A stretch of 49,946 nt of DNA, taken from contig NZ_PTJD01000019.1 of assembly GCF_002934625.1 (NCBI RefSeq), positions 1-49,946 of the forward strand. Direction: 5' to 3'. The notes beneath the pieces are model-generated. The model worked only from the letters and a program-made list of their open reading frames with translations. It made no database searches and was not told where the DNA came from. The DNA is from Kineococcus xinjiangensis (GTDB lineage: Bacteria > Actinomycetota > Actinomycetes > Actinomycetales > Kineococcaceae). Positions 15,945 to 24,086 of the stretch are shown here, in pieces (position 1 is the first letter of the stretch; each line of letters starts with the position of its first letter). The translations under genes and the position numbers were made by a program.

Positions 15945-17237
15945 TCAGTCGATCTCTATTCCGCCGCGCGTAGGTGTTGACTGAAGGCCCTCCTGGGCGG
16001 CGCGGTCGAAGTCGGCGCGCACGTTGTCATCGGTGACCACTTGCTCACGGCCCTGTCCTGCCTCTCGTGCTCTAGTCTGCAGGTCGTTGCCACCACCGCC
16101 CCAATGCTGTGCCGACGGCTCCGGGCCGAGCGCGCCGTTCGGCTTGGGCAGTCCGGCCGTTCCGTGCGACCGTTCCTCCGCTTGGCTCCATGACGGGACG
16201 TTACGCATGTCCATGCCGGTGCTACGGCCGTACCCGGCGTCGGTCCACTCGTGCTCAGGTACACGGGGCCATGACGAGCCGTCGCCAAGGTCGCCCCGTG
16301 CGTATGCGACGGTTGCGGCTCTCTCGTCGCTGCGCTCTGCAGCATTCGGCCGCGGTGCTTCGACGCCGCCGCTATCGATCAAGTTCTGGTCGAGTGCCGT
16401 TACGCGTCGAGCGTCTGCGTCGACCCGCTGTTCTGACGGGCGCTCATTGTCTTCCTTGCCATGGACAGGCCCCCTTGTCGGGTTGTCCCCGACGCGGCCA
16501 GTTGGTGACGGAGGCTGCGCGTCGCTGGCCGACTGCGCCACGTCGTCAGAGGCCCGGGCGCCTGCGGTGGGGGCACCTGCGGTGGGCTCGCCCGGGGCCG
16601 GGGCACCTGCGGTGGGGGCACCTGCGGTGGGCTCGCCCGGGGCCGGGGCGCCTGCGGTGGGGGCACCTGCGGCCGGCTCGCCCGGGGCCGGGGCACCTGC
16701 GGTGGGGGCACCTGCGGCCGGCTCGCCCGGGGCCGGGGCACCTGCGGTGGGGGCACCTGCGGTGGGCTCGCCCGGGGCCGGGGCACCTGCGGCCGGCTCG
16801 CCGGCGATGGAGGTCGCGTCGCTGGCCGACTGCGCCACGTCGTCGGCGATCGGAGCCCTGGTGCCGGGTGGAGCCGGGGCGGGGTATTGAATCCTCGCGG
16901 CTGGCGTGGAACGGTCGGCCGTCAGGGTTTCTTCCCGCTCTTGGATGGCTCGCCGCGCGATCTCCCTAACATCTGCTAGGTCTTTGACGTTCTGGGGCAC
17001 CTTGTAGGGAGTGGGCGGGTCGCGCCGCTCTGGAGTGCGCATGGGGCGAAACACCAGTTCCAGTACACAGTTGCCGCGCGCGGTCTCAATCTCGAAGCTT
17101 TTCAGCTTGGCGACAACGGTTTCCGCATGCTGCGCGGGAACGTCCAGCGCGATCGTGTAAATGTCGACAGCCAGGCTAAGGGATTTCCATTCACGGACGA
17201 TCTCAGAGAAGGAACGGCGCGCAGGTTTACCTGACAT
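15945..17237 (-). CDS. Hypothetical protein with 15-residue Ala/Pro repeats, downstream of coupling protein
   Basis: ATG at 17237 preceded by GGCGAG; 430 residues. The N-terminal domain (about 1-110: SFSEIVREWKSLSLAVDIYTIALDVP, VVAKLKSFEIETARGNCVLELVFRPM) looks globular and alternates strand and helix. A low-complexity middle follows at about 145-228, built of GEP(A/T)AGAPTAGAPAP units. The 200-residue C-terminus is polar and probably disordered. No signal peptide or membrane segment. It lies 87 bases downstream of a VirD4-like gene and on the same strand, so may be a partner or substrate adaptor of that coupling protein. I do not recognise the family. Confidence 0.7.
   Translation of the reverse strand: MSGKPARRSFSEIVREWKSLSLAVDIYTIALDVPAQHAETVVAKLKSFEIETARGNCVLELVFRPMRTPERRDPPTPYKVPQNVKDLADVREIARRAIQEREETLTADRSTPAARIQYPAPAPPGTRAPIADDVAQSASDATSIAGEPAAGAPAPGEPTAGAPTAGAPAPGEPAAGAPTAGAPAPGEPAAGAPTAGAPAPGEPTAGAPTAGAPAPGEPTAGAPTAGARASDDVAQSASDAQPPSPTGRVGDNPTRGPVHGKEDNERPSEQRVDADARRVTALDQNLIDSGGVEAPRPNAAERSDERAATVAYARGDLGDGSSWPRVPEHEWTDAGYGRSTGMDMRNVPSWSQAEERSHGTAGLPKPNGALGPEPSAQHWGGGGNDLQTRAREAGQGREQVVTDDNVRADFDRAAQEGLQSTPTRGGIEID
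16557..16800. repeat. 45-bp tandem repeat within coding sequence
   Basis: About five near-identical 45-bp units alternate GAPTAGAPAP and GEP(A/T)A motifs. Units differ mainly in ACC versus GCC codons (Thr/Ala). Near-identity suggests recent expansion. Confidence 0.8.
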
Positions 17238-17324
17238 GGATCGCTCGCCTTTCTCGTGGCGAGACGTGTACCCACGGCCATGTCCGGCGGGCGGTCCAAG
17301 CGGTGCACACGGGTGCGACTCGGC

Positions 17325-19136
17325 TCACCCTTCACGCTCGCTCTGCGCCTGCTCGTTGTCGCAGCGCAGGTACGGATCGTAGTTCGGTGCAGGGTTGGAT
17401 GCCGTGAGAGGCTGCGGCGCGGGTCGATTGAGGAATGCTCCGCTCGCGATGTCTTGCCACGGCTGGTGGGAGTAGAACGGCGTGCATTGGATGAGTCGCC
17501 ATGAGCCACCCGACATGAAAAGGGCGTGCCCTGTGGGAATGTTTGCGAGCGTAGCGGGTGTTAGCTGATGCTCCCGTTGCACACTGTTCGACACGCTTTG
17601 ACCCGTTTGCCAACTCGATCCCACGCCGATTGGAATGCCGAAGTTGACGCTGCGCCCGCTGCTTGCGTTATACACAACGTAGGGTCGGTCCCAGTCTCCC
17701 GCCAGCGTGGACAGTGCCTCCAACGTGCGGACGTCACCGATGCCCGGGAACACGACCTTCGTGCTGAACAAGGTGAGGAACCCGTCTGCGGCATCGTGCC
17801 AGCGGCCCCGTGCTTGCGAGAGGTCCTGAAAACAAGCCATGACCTGCAGCCCCTGTCCGCCGCCTTCGGAGATGATGCTGGGCAATCTCTTGATTGGGGC
17901 GATGTTCGCGACCTCATCCAGTGCCCAGAAGACGGACGGTCCGGGCCAGCGCCCCACGCTTCGCGCGTCAGCGTGACGCTGGTAGGCCGCGCGCTTGATC
18001 TCCTCGAGGAGTCCGACGACCAGTGGGGCACACAGATGCTGCTTGTCGGAGGGAGAGGTGATGTAGACGGTGTCGCGAGAGGAGACGAAAGCGGCAGCGT
18101 CGAAGTTCTGCTTCTGACTGGCCGCGGCGACGCTGTCGGAGCCATAGACGTTCAGGACGATCCTCGTCGTCGCGCAGATCGCGCTTCGCTGGCGCTCATC
18201 GGTGTACAGGAGGATGGCGGCGAGGTCATCGGCTGCAGCCCGCTGCCCGTGCTCCACGAGGGTCGTGTACAGCTCCTTGCCGTATTCATTGGGTCGAGAG
18301 ACCCAGTGGCGGACGTCGACAATCGTCTTTCCGGAGACGTACGCGGCACGCAGCAGCGGTGCCAGTAGCGCCTTGGCTGACTCCGTCCAGTGCGAGGAGT
18401 TCTCAACACCGACGCCCGCCTGGGATGCGTCAACCATCGCGTCGGCGATCGCCCGTGCACCGTCCCAGGTTGAAGCGCTGTTCACTGGCGTCCAGTGCAG
18501 CGCACGCGCGTTCGGCGGGATCGGCTGACTTCCCGACGGGTCAAAGACCCACAGAGTGCCCATTCGCCCTCGTGCCGACGCCGTGGCGTGTAGAACGTCG
18601 TGCTTTGTCGATGTCACGACCACGGCGCCAGGCGCCGACAGAATCGCGGGAATGATCAATGCAGTAGTCTTGCCAGAACGTGGCGGCCCCAGAACGAGCA
18701 CGGCTTGCTCACGTGCCGCGGTGGTCCACTCCCGGCGGTCCGGGGTAACACCGACGTAGACGCCACCGTCGTTCTGCGCCGTACACTCGATGGCCGCGAG
18801 GTGCGGGTTGGGCGCCCGCGCGATCACGGCTTCGGGGCGGCACGCGAACCAGTCGGCAAGGCGTCGCGAATGCTCCTCCTGGAACTGCTGTGCGCGAAGA
18901 CTCCGTAGCGTCGGGGCGTACATCAAGTACGCCAAGTAAGCCCCCGGTGGGCCCAGCAAGAATGGTGACAGCAACAGCGCCGCGGCAACTGAACTAGTCG
19001 CCATCAGCAGAGTGAAGCAGACGCCGATGAAGCCCCATACCCCGAACAGAGCGAGCAGACACCCCGACGGCCCCTGAGAGGAGGGCACGTTGGGAGTCGG
19101 AGGTACTGCGGCGTGCGGACCCCACTGCTGTGACAT
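17325..19136 (-). CDS. VirD4/TraG-type coupling ATPase, first of two
   Basis: ATG at 19136 with GAGGGG and GGGCGGGG upstream; 603 residues. Hydrophobic helices at about 26-47 and 49-73 anchor it in the membrane. Walker A is GPPRSGKTT at 150-158 and Walker B FWALDEVANI near 404. Other family segments are IPAILSAPGAVVVTSTKHDVL, LWVFDPSGSQPIPPNARALHWTPV and a TraM-recognition-type C-terminal half (MACFQDLSQARGRW). These hexameric ATPases couple the relaxosome to the secretion channel and pump DNA. Having this plus a second VirD4-type gene at 20557 in one region is unusual. The gene is separate from the main transfer operon, after the 27-bp inverted repeat, with a 383-base upstream gap that should hold its own promoter. 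Confidence 0.85.
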   Translation of the reverse strand: MSQQWGPHAAVPPTPNVPSSQGPSGCLLALFGVWGFIGVCFTLLMATSSVAAALLLSPFLLGPPGAYLAYLMYAPTLRSLRAQQFQEEHSRRLADWFACRPEAVIARAPNPHLAAIECTAQNDGGVYVGVTPDRREWTTAAREQAVLVLGPPRSGKTTALIIPAILSAPGAVVVTSTKHDVLHATASARGRMGTLWVFDPSGSQPIPPNARALHWTPVNSASTWDGARAIADAMVDASQAGVGVENSSHWTESAKALLAPLLRAAYVSGKTIVDVRHWVSRPNEYGKELYTTLVEHGQRAAADDLAAILLYTDERQRSAICATTRIVLNVYGSDSVAAASQKQNFDAAAFVSSRDTVYITSPSDKQHLCAPLVVGLLEEIKRAAYQRHADARSVGRWPGPSVFWALDEVANIAPIKRLPSIISEGGGQGLQVMACFQDLSQARGRWHDAADGFLTLFSTKVVFPGIGDVRTLEALSTLAGDWDRPYVVYNASSGRSVNFGIPIGVGSSWQTGQSVSNSVQREHQLTPATLANIPTGHALFMSGGSWRLIQCTPFYSHQPWQDIASGAFLNRPAPQPLTASNPAPNYDPYLRCDNEQAQSEREG

Positions 19137-19519
19137 GACCCCGCCCTTTCCCCTCAAGTTCGTGGCGGGCTCAACGACCTGGCCAGCGCGCGTGCAGTGG
19201 CCACCGGTACCTGCTGAAGACCTGACCACCCTTCGGACCGCCGAGGTACACCTGCACAGAAGCGGAGCAGCACTATCACCGTCCACACGGGCCGATTCTA
19301 GGACGCCCGGTCCTCACCAAGGAGGCTTTCTACAGAGCCGGCCACCGACCGAGCCGACGGGGGCACCACGGCGGCCATGACTCCGTGATCTTCGGGGGCG
19401 CCTCCCTGGAGGGCGCTGCGGCATCTGAGTCTGAGTGACGTTTTCTCACCGGGTTGGTAGCTGAAGGCGGGTAAGACGTCGTTGCATTACAGCTCGTTTC
19501 ACTACGACTGTGGGAGTTT
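19137..19519. other. Intergenic region upstream of first coupling-protein gene
   Basis: 383 bases with no convincing gene. It lies between the terminator-like palindrome and the leftward coupling-protein gene, so it should contain that gene's promoter; I see no box I can name with confidence. Confidence 0.45.
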
Positions 19520-19577
19520 GCGGGCATGACAGAGGGGGGACGACCCGCACGGGTCGTCCCCCCTCTGTCATGCCCGC
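19520..19577. repeat. Perfect 27-bp inverted repeat enclosing a stop codon
   Basis: Bases 19520-19546 are the exact reverse complement of 19551-19577 around loop GCAC. The TGA of the minus-strand DUF4913 gene (19568-19570) and its last two codons lie inside one arm. As RNA it would be an extremely stable hairpin able to act as a terminator in both directions between the transfer operon and the next gene. The inner core matches the hairpin at 14817-14841. Confidence 0.9.
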
Positions 19578-20560
19578 TTCCACCACCGCGAGGGCTCGCG
19601 AGCAGGCTCCGACGATGGCCAGCGGGAGGGGCCGGGGACGGGTGCGGCGACCGCTGGAAGCGTCAGCGTGGCGGGGCCATCGGGCTCCTCGCCGGAAGCG
19701 TCTGCGCCCGTGGCCTGCTGCTGGGGGATGTCAGGGCTCCTGCCGTTCTTCGGTGATGCGGCGGCCGCGGCCACCTGCTCCATCAGCTTCGCCAGCTCCC
19801 TGGTCGCGATCGCACCGGCACTCAGCGGCGCGTCGCCGTCATGCTCGGGCAGCTCCGGTGAGAGGGCAGGCATGCCCTCCGGCAGCGGCTGGAACAGCCC
19901 CAGGGGCGGGGCCTCCAGGGCAAGTCCGACGGCCTTGGGCTGGTGCCCCTTGTCCGGGGTGCAGCCCTTGAACGGGCCGTCGGGGTTCATCAGCACGCCC
20001 ATGTGCGGGCCGGCGTGGTCACGAAGCCACACCGACATGCCCAGGCCAGCGTCCTGGCGCAGCACTTCCCACGCCCGCCACAACGCGTCGAGACGGATCT
20101 GCGCCTCGGGGTGCTTCCACCACATCGGGCACCAGGTGAGGTTTCTGCCGTCGAGGTTGTGCCGGCGCCACATCGGCGCCAGGTACTGACGCACCCACGC
20201 CTCGAGGTGGGGGTAGTACAGCGGAGGCTGCTCCTGCTGCTGACCGGTAGGCGCAGCAGGAGCGGCGGCCGTGCCCGCCGCCGCAGGTACAGGGGCGGCG
20301 GCCGTCGACGTGGCGGCCGTCGACGTGGCGGCCGTCGACGTGGCAACCGTCGACGTGGCAGGCGCGGAGATGCCGGCAGTCACCGGATCCTGCGCAGCTT
20401 CCTGCGCAGCAACTGCGGGCACCCCATCCAGCGAGGACTCCTCGACCACCACGAGCTCCTCGACCGGCGCGAGCTCCCCAACCGGCGGGGCCTCGCCGTT
20501 CGGTGAGGGCTGGGTGTTCGGTGGGGGCTGGTCGTCCTCCCACTCCCCTATGCCGGTCAC
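19568..20560 (-). CDS. DUF4913-domain protein of the transfer operon
   Basis: GTG at 20560 overlaps the stop of the upstream VirD4-type gene (GTGA); 330 residues. The N-terminal 105 are acidic then Ala/Thr-rich with a four-copy TSTAA repeat. The DUF4913 domain lies at about 112-206, with its signature LEAWVRQYLAPMWRR, WCPMWWKHPEAQIRLDALWRAWE and DHAGPHMGVLMNPDGPF. The C-terminal tail is Pro/Ala-rich. DUF4913 proteins regularly accompany actinobacterial conjugation genes; the biochemical role is not known to me. The conserved Trp-rich pocket suggests a binding module, perhaps for the adjacent coupling protein. Confidence 0.8.
   Translation of the reverse strand: MTGIGEWEDDQPPPNTQPSPNGEAPPVGELAPVEELVVVEESSLDGVPAVAAQEAAQDPVTAGISAPATSTVATSTAATSTAATSTAAAPVPAAAGTAAAPAAPTGQQQEQPPLYYPHLEAWVRQYLAPMWRRHNLDGRNLTWCPMWWKHPEAQIRLDALWRAWEVLRQDAGLGMSVWLRDHAGPHMGVLMNPDGPFKGCTPDKGHQPKAVGLALEAPPLGLFQPLPEGMPALSPELPEHDGDAPLSAGAIATRELAKLMEQVAAAAASPKNGRSPDIPQQQATGADASGEEPDGPATLTLPAVAAPVPGPSRWPSSEPAREPSRWWKRA
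20302..20361. repeat. 15-bp repeat in the DUF4913 gene
   Basis: Four copies of CCGTCGACGTGGCGG (third and fourth with small changes) encode the Ala/Thr/Ser linker in front of the DUF4913 domain. Confidence 0.8.
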
Positions 20561-22347
20561 GGCACCTCCTGCGCGGCGACTCCGTGCTCCTCGCGCTGCT
20601 GCACCTGGTGCAGGGACTCATACGCCTGAGACAGGGTGTCGTGGGCGCCGGGGTCGTGGGCCTGGATCGAGGCGGCGACCTGCTCGGCGTGGGGGCCGGC
20701 CATCCAAGGGATGGTGCGGGCCAGGGTGGGGCGGGAACCGGAGGCGAGGACGACGGCGCGGCCCTTGGGCAGGGAGCCGAGGTCGGCGACGTCGAGGATG
20801 CGCTCACGGCGGGTGGAGCGACTCGTGGAGCGGCCGCCCTTGCCGTAGGAGGTCGACACCTGGGTGACGTCGAAGTCCCCGACGAGCTGGGAGACCTCCT
20901 GCAGGAACTCCACCTCGGAGACGCCGCCGCCGTAGACCTTCACGTTGGCCGCCGACCACAGCTTGCGCATGCCCTCACGTCCCCAGACCTCCACCCCCTG
21001 GGACCAGGACTGCAGGATGGTCATCAGGCAGATCCCGCGGGAGCCGTAGTGGGAGTAGATGTCGGGCAGGGTGCGCCAGCGGCAGACGTTGGCGGCCTCG
21101 TCGAGGACGGCGACCATCGGCACCGGCAGGCGGCCCCCGGCTGAGCGCTTGGCCAGGTCCTCCGCGGCCTCGCAGACGGCCACGGTCAGTGCGGTGACCA
21201 GCGGGCCGGCGGAGCCGTTGCCCTCACGGGAGAGGCTGTAGAGGGTGGAGCGGGAGCGGACGAAGTCGGAGGGCGAGAACTGCCGGCGCCTGTCGGTGGG
21301 GCCGTCGGGCACGACCCAGTGCACGGCCTGGCGGTTGGTGAGGAAGGACACCCGCTGCTTGGCGGTGCCGTAGACGCCAGCGCGCTGCTTCTCCGGGGAG
21401 CTGATGACCGCGTTGACGTTGGCGGCGATGAGCGGATGGCCGTAGCGGATCAGGAGTGCGACCGCCTCGTCCTCGGTCGGGTCGGTCAACCACAGGTAGA
21501 CCTGGGTGATGGGCCGCTCATCCAGTGCGGCAGCGAGCAGCATCCCGGCGAGCAGGTCGGTGCCGGCGGGGTCGAAGAACGCATCGGTGCGTGAGCCGGG
21601 CTCGCGGGAGGCGGAGGCGAACAGGTCCGCCAGGACGGATGCCTTGACCTCGTCGGTGACGTAGGAGAGGGGGTTCCACCACCACGTCGCGGGTTCCTCC
21701 ACGATGCCTTGCGGGTCGAAGACCCACACCGGCCCGACGCCGGCGCGCAGGTCGCGGGTGGCGTCGGCGAGGTCACGCTTGTTGGAGGTGGCCAGCACCG
21801 CACCGGGTGCGGTGAGGATGGCGGGGATCGCGCGGGAGGTGGTCTTGCCGGTGCGGGGGCCCCAGATGTCGACGGAGACGTCCTCCCAGGAGGCGTAGAG
21901 CGTCTGCCCGGTGGCGACGCTGGCCGCGATCGGCAGGCCGGGCGCGTTCACGCCGAGGCGCTGGGCGGTGGCGGTGGCGGCCCGCTCCCCCAGGGCCTCG
22001 ACGTCGCGGCCGCGGCCCATGTGCCTCGCGGCGCGGTCCACCCGGGACCGCTTGCCGCGCCCACGCAGCACCAGCCACAGCACCAGGGAGCCGAGCAGCA
22101 GCAGTGCGAGAACGGCGGCGGCGAGGAACATGGTGGCTGCCCGGGGCCAGGCGATGTCGCCGGTGAGGACCTGGATCAGGACGGTCATCGGGTTGGCCGG
22201 CACGTCGTGGCCGTTGCCCTCCCACCAGTTGCCCACCCGCAGGGCGACGTTGACCGCTGCGGCCGATCCCAGCACCAGCCCGAGAACGACGAAGAGGACC
22301 GCCGCCTGCGGGTCGAGGCTGCTCTGCCCCTTGCTCGTCGAGCTCAT
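20557..22347 (-). CDS. VirD4/TraD-type coupling ATPase of the main transfer operon
   Basis: ATG at 22347 overlaps the stop of the VirB4-type gene (ATGA); 596 residues. Two membrane helices lie at about 14-34 and 70-94. Walker A is WGPRTGKTT (162-170) and Walker B VAVLDEAANV (near 410-420). It contains the family segments IPAILTAPGAVLATSNKRDL and VGPVWVFDPQGIV, and a C-terminal part with CLMTILQSWSQGVEVWG. It should receive the relaxase-DNA complex and feed it to the secretion channel at the inner face of the membrane. It shares the AIL(T/S)APGAV and VFDP(Q/S)G segments with the product of 17325-19136, so the two are paralogues. It is cotranslated with VirB4-type and DUF4913 genes. Confidence 0.88.
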   Translation of the reverse strand: MSSTSKGQSSLDPQAAVLFVVLGLVLGSAAAVNVALRVGNWWEGNGHDVPANPMTVLIQVLTGDIAWPRAATMFLAAAVLALLLLGSLVLWLVLRGRGKRSRVDRAARHMGRGRDVEALGERAATATAQRLGVNAPGLPIAASVATGQTLYASWEDVSVDIWGPRTGKTTSRAIPAILTAPGAVLATSNKRDLADATRDLRAGVGPVWVFDPQGIVEEPATWWWNPLSYVTDEVKASVLADLFASASREPGSRTDAFFDPAGTDLLAGMLLAAALDERPITQVYLWLTDPTEDEAVALLIRYGHPLIAANVNAVISSPEKQRAGVYGTAKQRVSFLTNRQAVHWVVPDGPTDRRRQFSPSDFVRSRSTLYSLSREGNGSAGPLVTALTVAVCEAAEDLAKRSAGGRLPVPMVAVLDEAANVCRWRTLPDIYSHYGSRGICLMTILQSWSQGVEVWGREGMRKLWSAANVKVYGGGVSEVEFLQEVSQLVGDFDVTQVSTSYGKGGRSTSRSTRRERILDVADLGSLPKGRAVVLASGSRPTLARTIPWMAGPHAEQVAASIQAHDPGAHDTLSQAYESLHQVQQREEHGVAAQEVP

Positions 22348-24086
22348 CGCTGCCCACCCTCGAACAGCTGGTCCCCCGACTCCTGGCCTCCGGCCGCTGC
22401 ACCCCCGGCCGCTGCACTCTCAGCCGCCAGAGCTGAGGTCGGGGCGAGGGTGGTGTCCTTGGTGAGGTCGAGCAGAGCGTCCGGCGCGGTGTGCAGCGTG
22501 GTGGGGGTCTCGTGCTCGCGCAGGTCGACGATGCCGTCCTCGCGGGAGACGTCCTCGATGACCTCGGCGATGCCGCCGGTGCGGGAGACGTCGTGCCAGA
22601 GCTTGTTGGTGTCGTTGAGGTCGCGTTCCACCGACGTCAGCTGGACGTGGACGGGGATGCCGGGGCGGCCACCGACCTTGACGAGGAAGTTGCCCAGGCC
22701 GGGGGGCTCGGCTTCCTTGCCTGCCAGGGAGTCGAAGGCGGGCGGGTCCTGCCAGCCGATGAGCAGAGCCTGCTCGGCGCGGGAGAACGGCACCGCGGAG
22801 TTCAGCAGCGGCATCTCCGCCGCCGGCAGCCCTCCGCAGATCACCATGCCGGAACGCTCCACGAAGCCTCGCGCCTTCATCCGGTCAGCCTCAGACGGCA
22901 GGGAGAGCAGGTCAGACATGGTGTGGGTGATCATCGCCATGCCCACGCCGCGCTGGCGGTTGAGGCGGGTCAGGGCATCGACGCGGTCGACGATGCCCTT
23001 GCCCGCCCGCAGCGCCCGCCACAGCTCGTCGAGGATGACGAAGTAGTGCCGCCGCGGTTCCAGCCCGGCGTCGGCCAGGGTGTGGGCGACGTTGACGGCG
23101 CCGAAGCCGTAGGACCAGCAGGCGAGAAGGACGGCGGCCTGCAGGTCCATCTCGGAGTCGTCGATGCTGGAGACGTCGAAGACGACGGGGCGGTCCCGGC
23201 GCATCGGCACGGACGTGGGCTGGGAGAAGATCTCCCCGAAGCGCCCGCCGCCGGCCAGGCCGATCAGCGTTGCTTCCAGCCCCTCGGTGATCTCCTGGTA
23301 GCGGCGCATGTCGCCTCGGTCCAGCGCCACGTGGCGCAGGTCCTCCGGTGCCTCCTGCACGACGCGCAGCAGGTCGCGGAGGACCGGGACCCCGTCGTGG
23401 CGGTCGTCGAGGACGCGCAGCGCCCGGTCGAGGATGGTCTCCTCCCGGTCCGTGGGCGGGGCGGAGCGCATGATGGTGAGGAGAGAGGACACCATCGCGT
23501 GGCGGCGCCCGTGCGCGTCGGCGAGCACTCCCGTGCGGGCAGTCCCGGTCAGCCGTTGCGCCGCAGCGGTCGCCTCGCCGGGGTCGAGGACGTTGAGGTG
23601 AGACCGCCCGCGGCCCAGGGTGATGACCTGGCCGCCGACGGCCTTGATGAGGTCGACGTAGTCCGGCTTCAGGTCCCCCAGCACCAGGGGCAGCACGCCG
23701 TAGCCGGTCAGGCCGAGAGCCATCCGGCGCACGATGGTGGACTTGCCGAGGCCGGGCTTGCCGAGGACGAACGCAGAGGGGTTGGACAGCAGGCTGGCCC
23801 GCTGGAACCAGGAGATGGGGTCGCAGCACAAGGTGGCCCCGGTCAGCATGTTGCGCCCGATCGGCACCCCCACCATCGGCGAGCCGGACCCGACGGAGAA
23901 CGGCCACATCCCGCACACCTGCACCGTCGTGCCGCGCCACTCATCCGGTGCCTGCACGTACGTCGAGGCGCCCCCACCGCGCCCCGGCCAGCCCCGCGGA
24001 CCGGGACGACGGGCCCGGCCCTTGCCCCTGCCGGTGTGGGGGGCGGGCGTCTCCTCCGCGGTGGGGAATCCTTCGAGCAGGCTCAC
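22344..24086 (-). CDS. VirB4-type T4SS ATPase
   Basis: GTG at 24086 overlaps the SCO6880 stop (GTGA); 580 residues. The open frame upstream of it is inside the neighbour gene and not credible. Walker A is LGKPGLGKSTI at about 108-118. Walker B is YFVILDELWRAL near 347-357, followed by LNRQRGVGMAMITHTMSDLL. This is the C-terminal ATPase half of VirB4/TraC proteins. The usual N-terminal half is replaced here by only about 100 residues; in actinobacterial systems that part is supplied by the separate SCO6880-type protein encoded just upstream. It powers assembly of the secretion apparatus at the cytoplasmic membrane. Its stop overlaps the next gene's ATG. Confidence 0.87.
   Translation of the reverse strand: MSLLEGFPTAEETPAPHTGRGKGRARRPGPRGWPGRGGGASTYVQAPDEWRGTTVQVCGMWPFSVGSGSPMVGVPIGRNMLTGATLCCDPISWFQRASLLSNPSAFVLGKPGLGKSTIVRRMALGLTGYGVLPLVLGDLKPDYVDLIKAVGGQVITLGRGRSHLNVLDPGEATAAAQRLTGTARTGVLADAHGRRHAMVSSLLTIMRSAPPTDREETILDRALRVLDDRHDGVPVLRDLLRVVQEAPEDLRHVALDRGDMRRYQEITEGLEATLIGLAGGGRFGEIFSQPTSVPMRRDRPVVFDVSSIDDSEMDLQAAVLLACWSYGFGAVNVAHTLADAGLEPRRHYFVILDELWRALRAGKGIVDRVDALTRLNRQRGVGMAMITHTMSDLLSLPSEADRMKARGFVERSGMVICGGLPAAEMPLLNSAVPFSRAEQALLIGWQDPPAFDSLAGKEAEPPGLGNFLVKVGGRPGIPVHVQLTSVERDLNDTNKLWHDVSRTGGIAEVIEDVSREDGIVDLREHETPTTLHTAPDALLDLTKDTTLAPTSALAAESAAAGGAAAGGQESGDQLFEGGQR

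Noticed and set aside
21709-23046. Plus-strand ORFs opposite the coupling protein and VirB4-type genes
   Set aside because: Antisense frames; the minus strand has intact Walker motifs and coupled starts.
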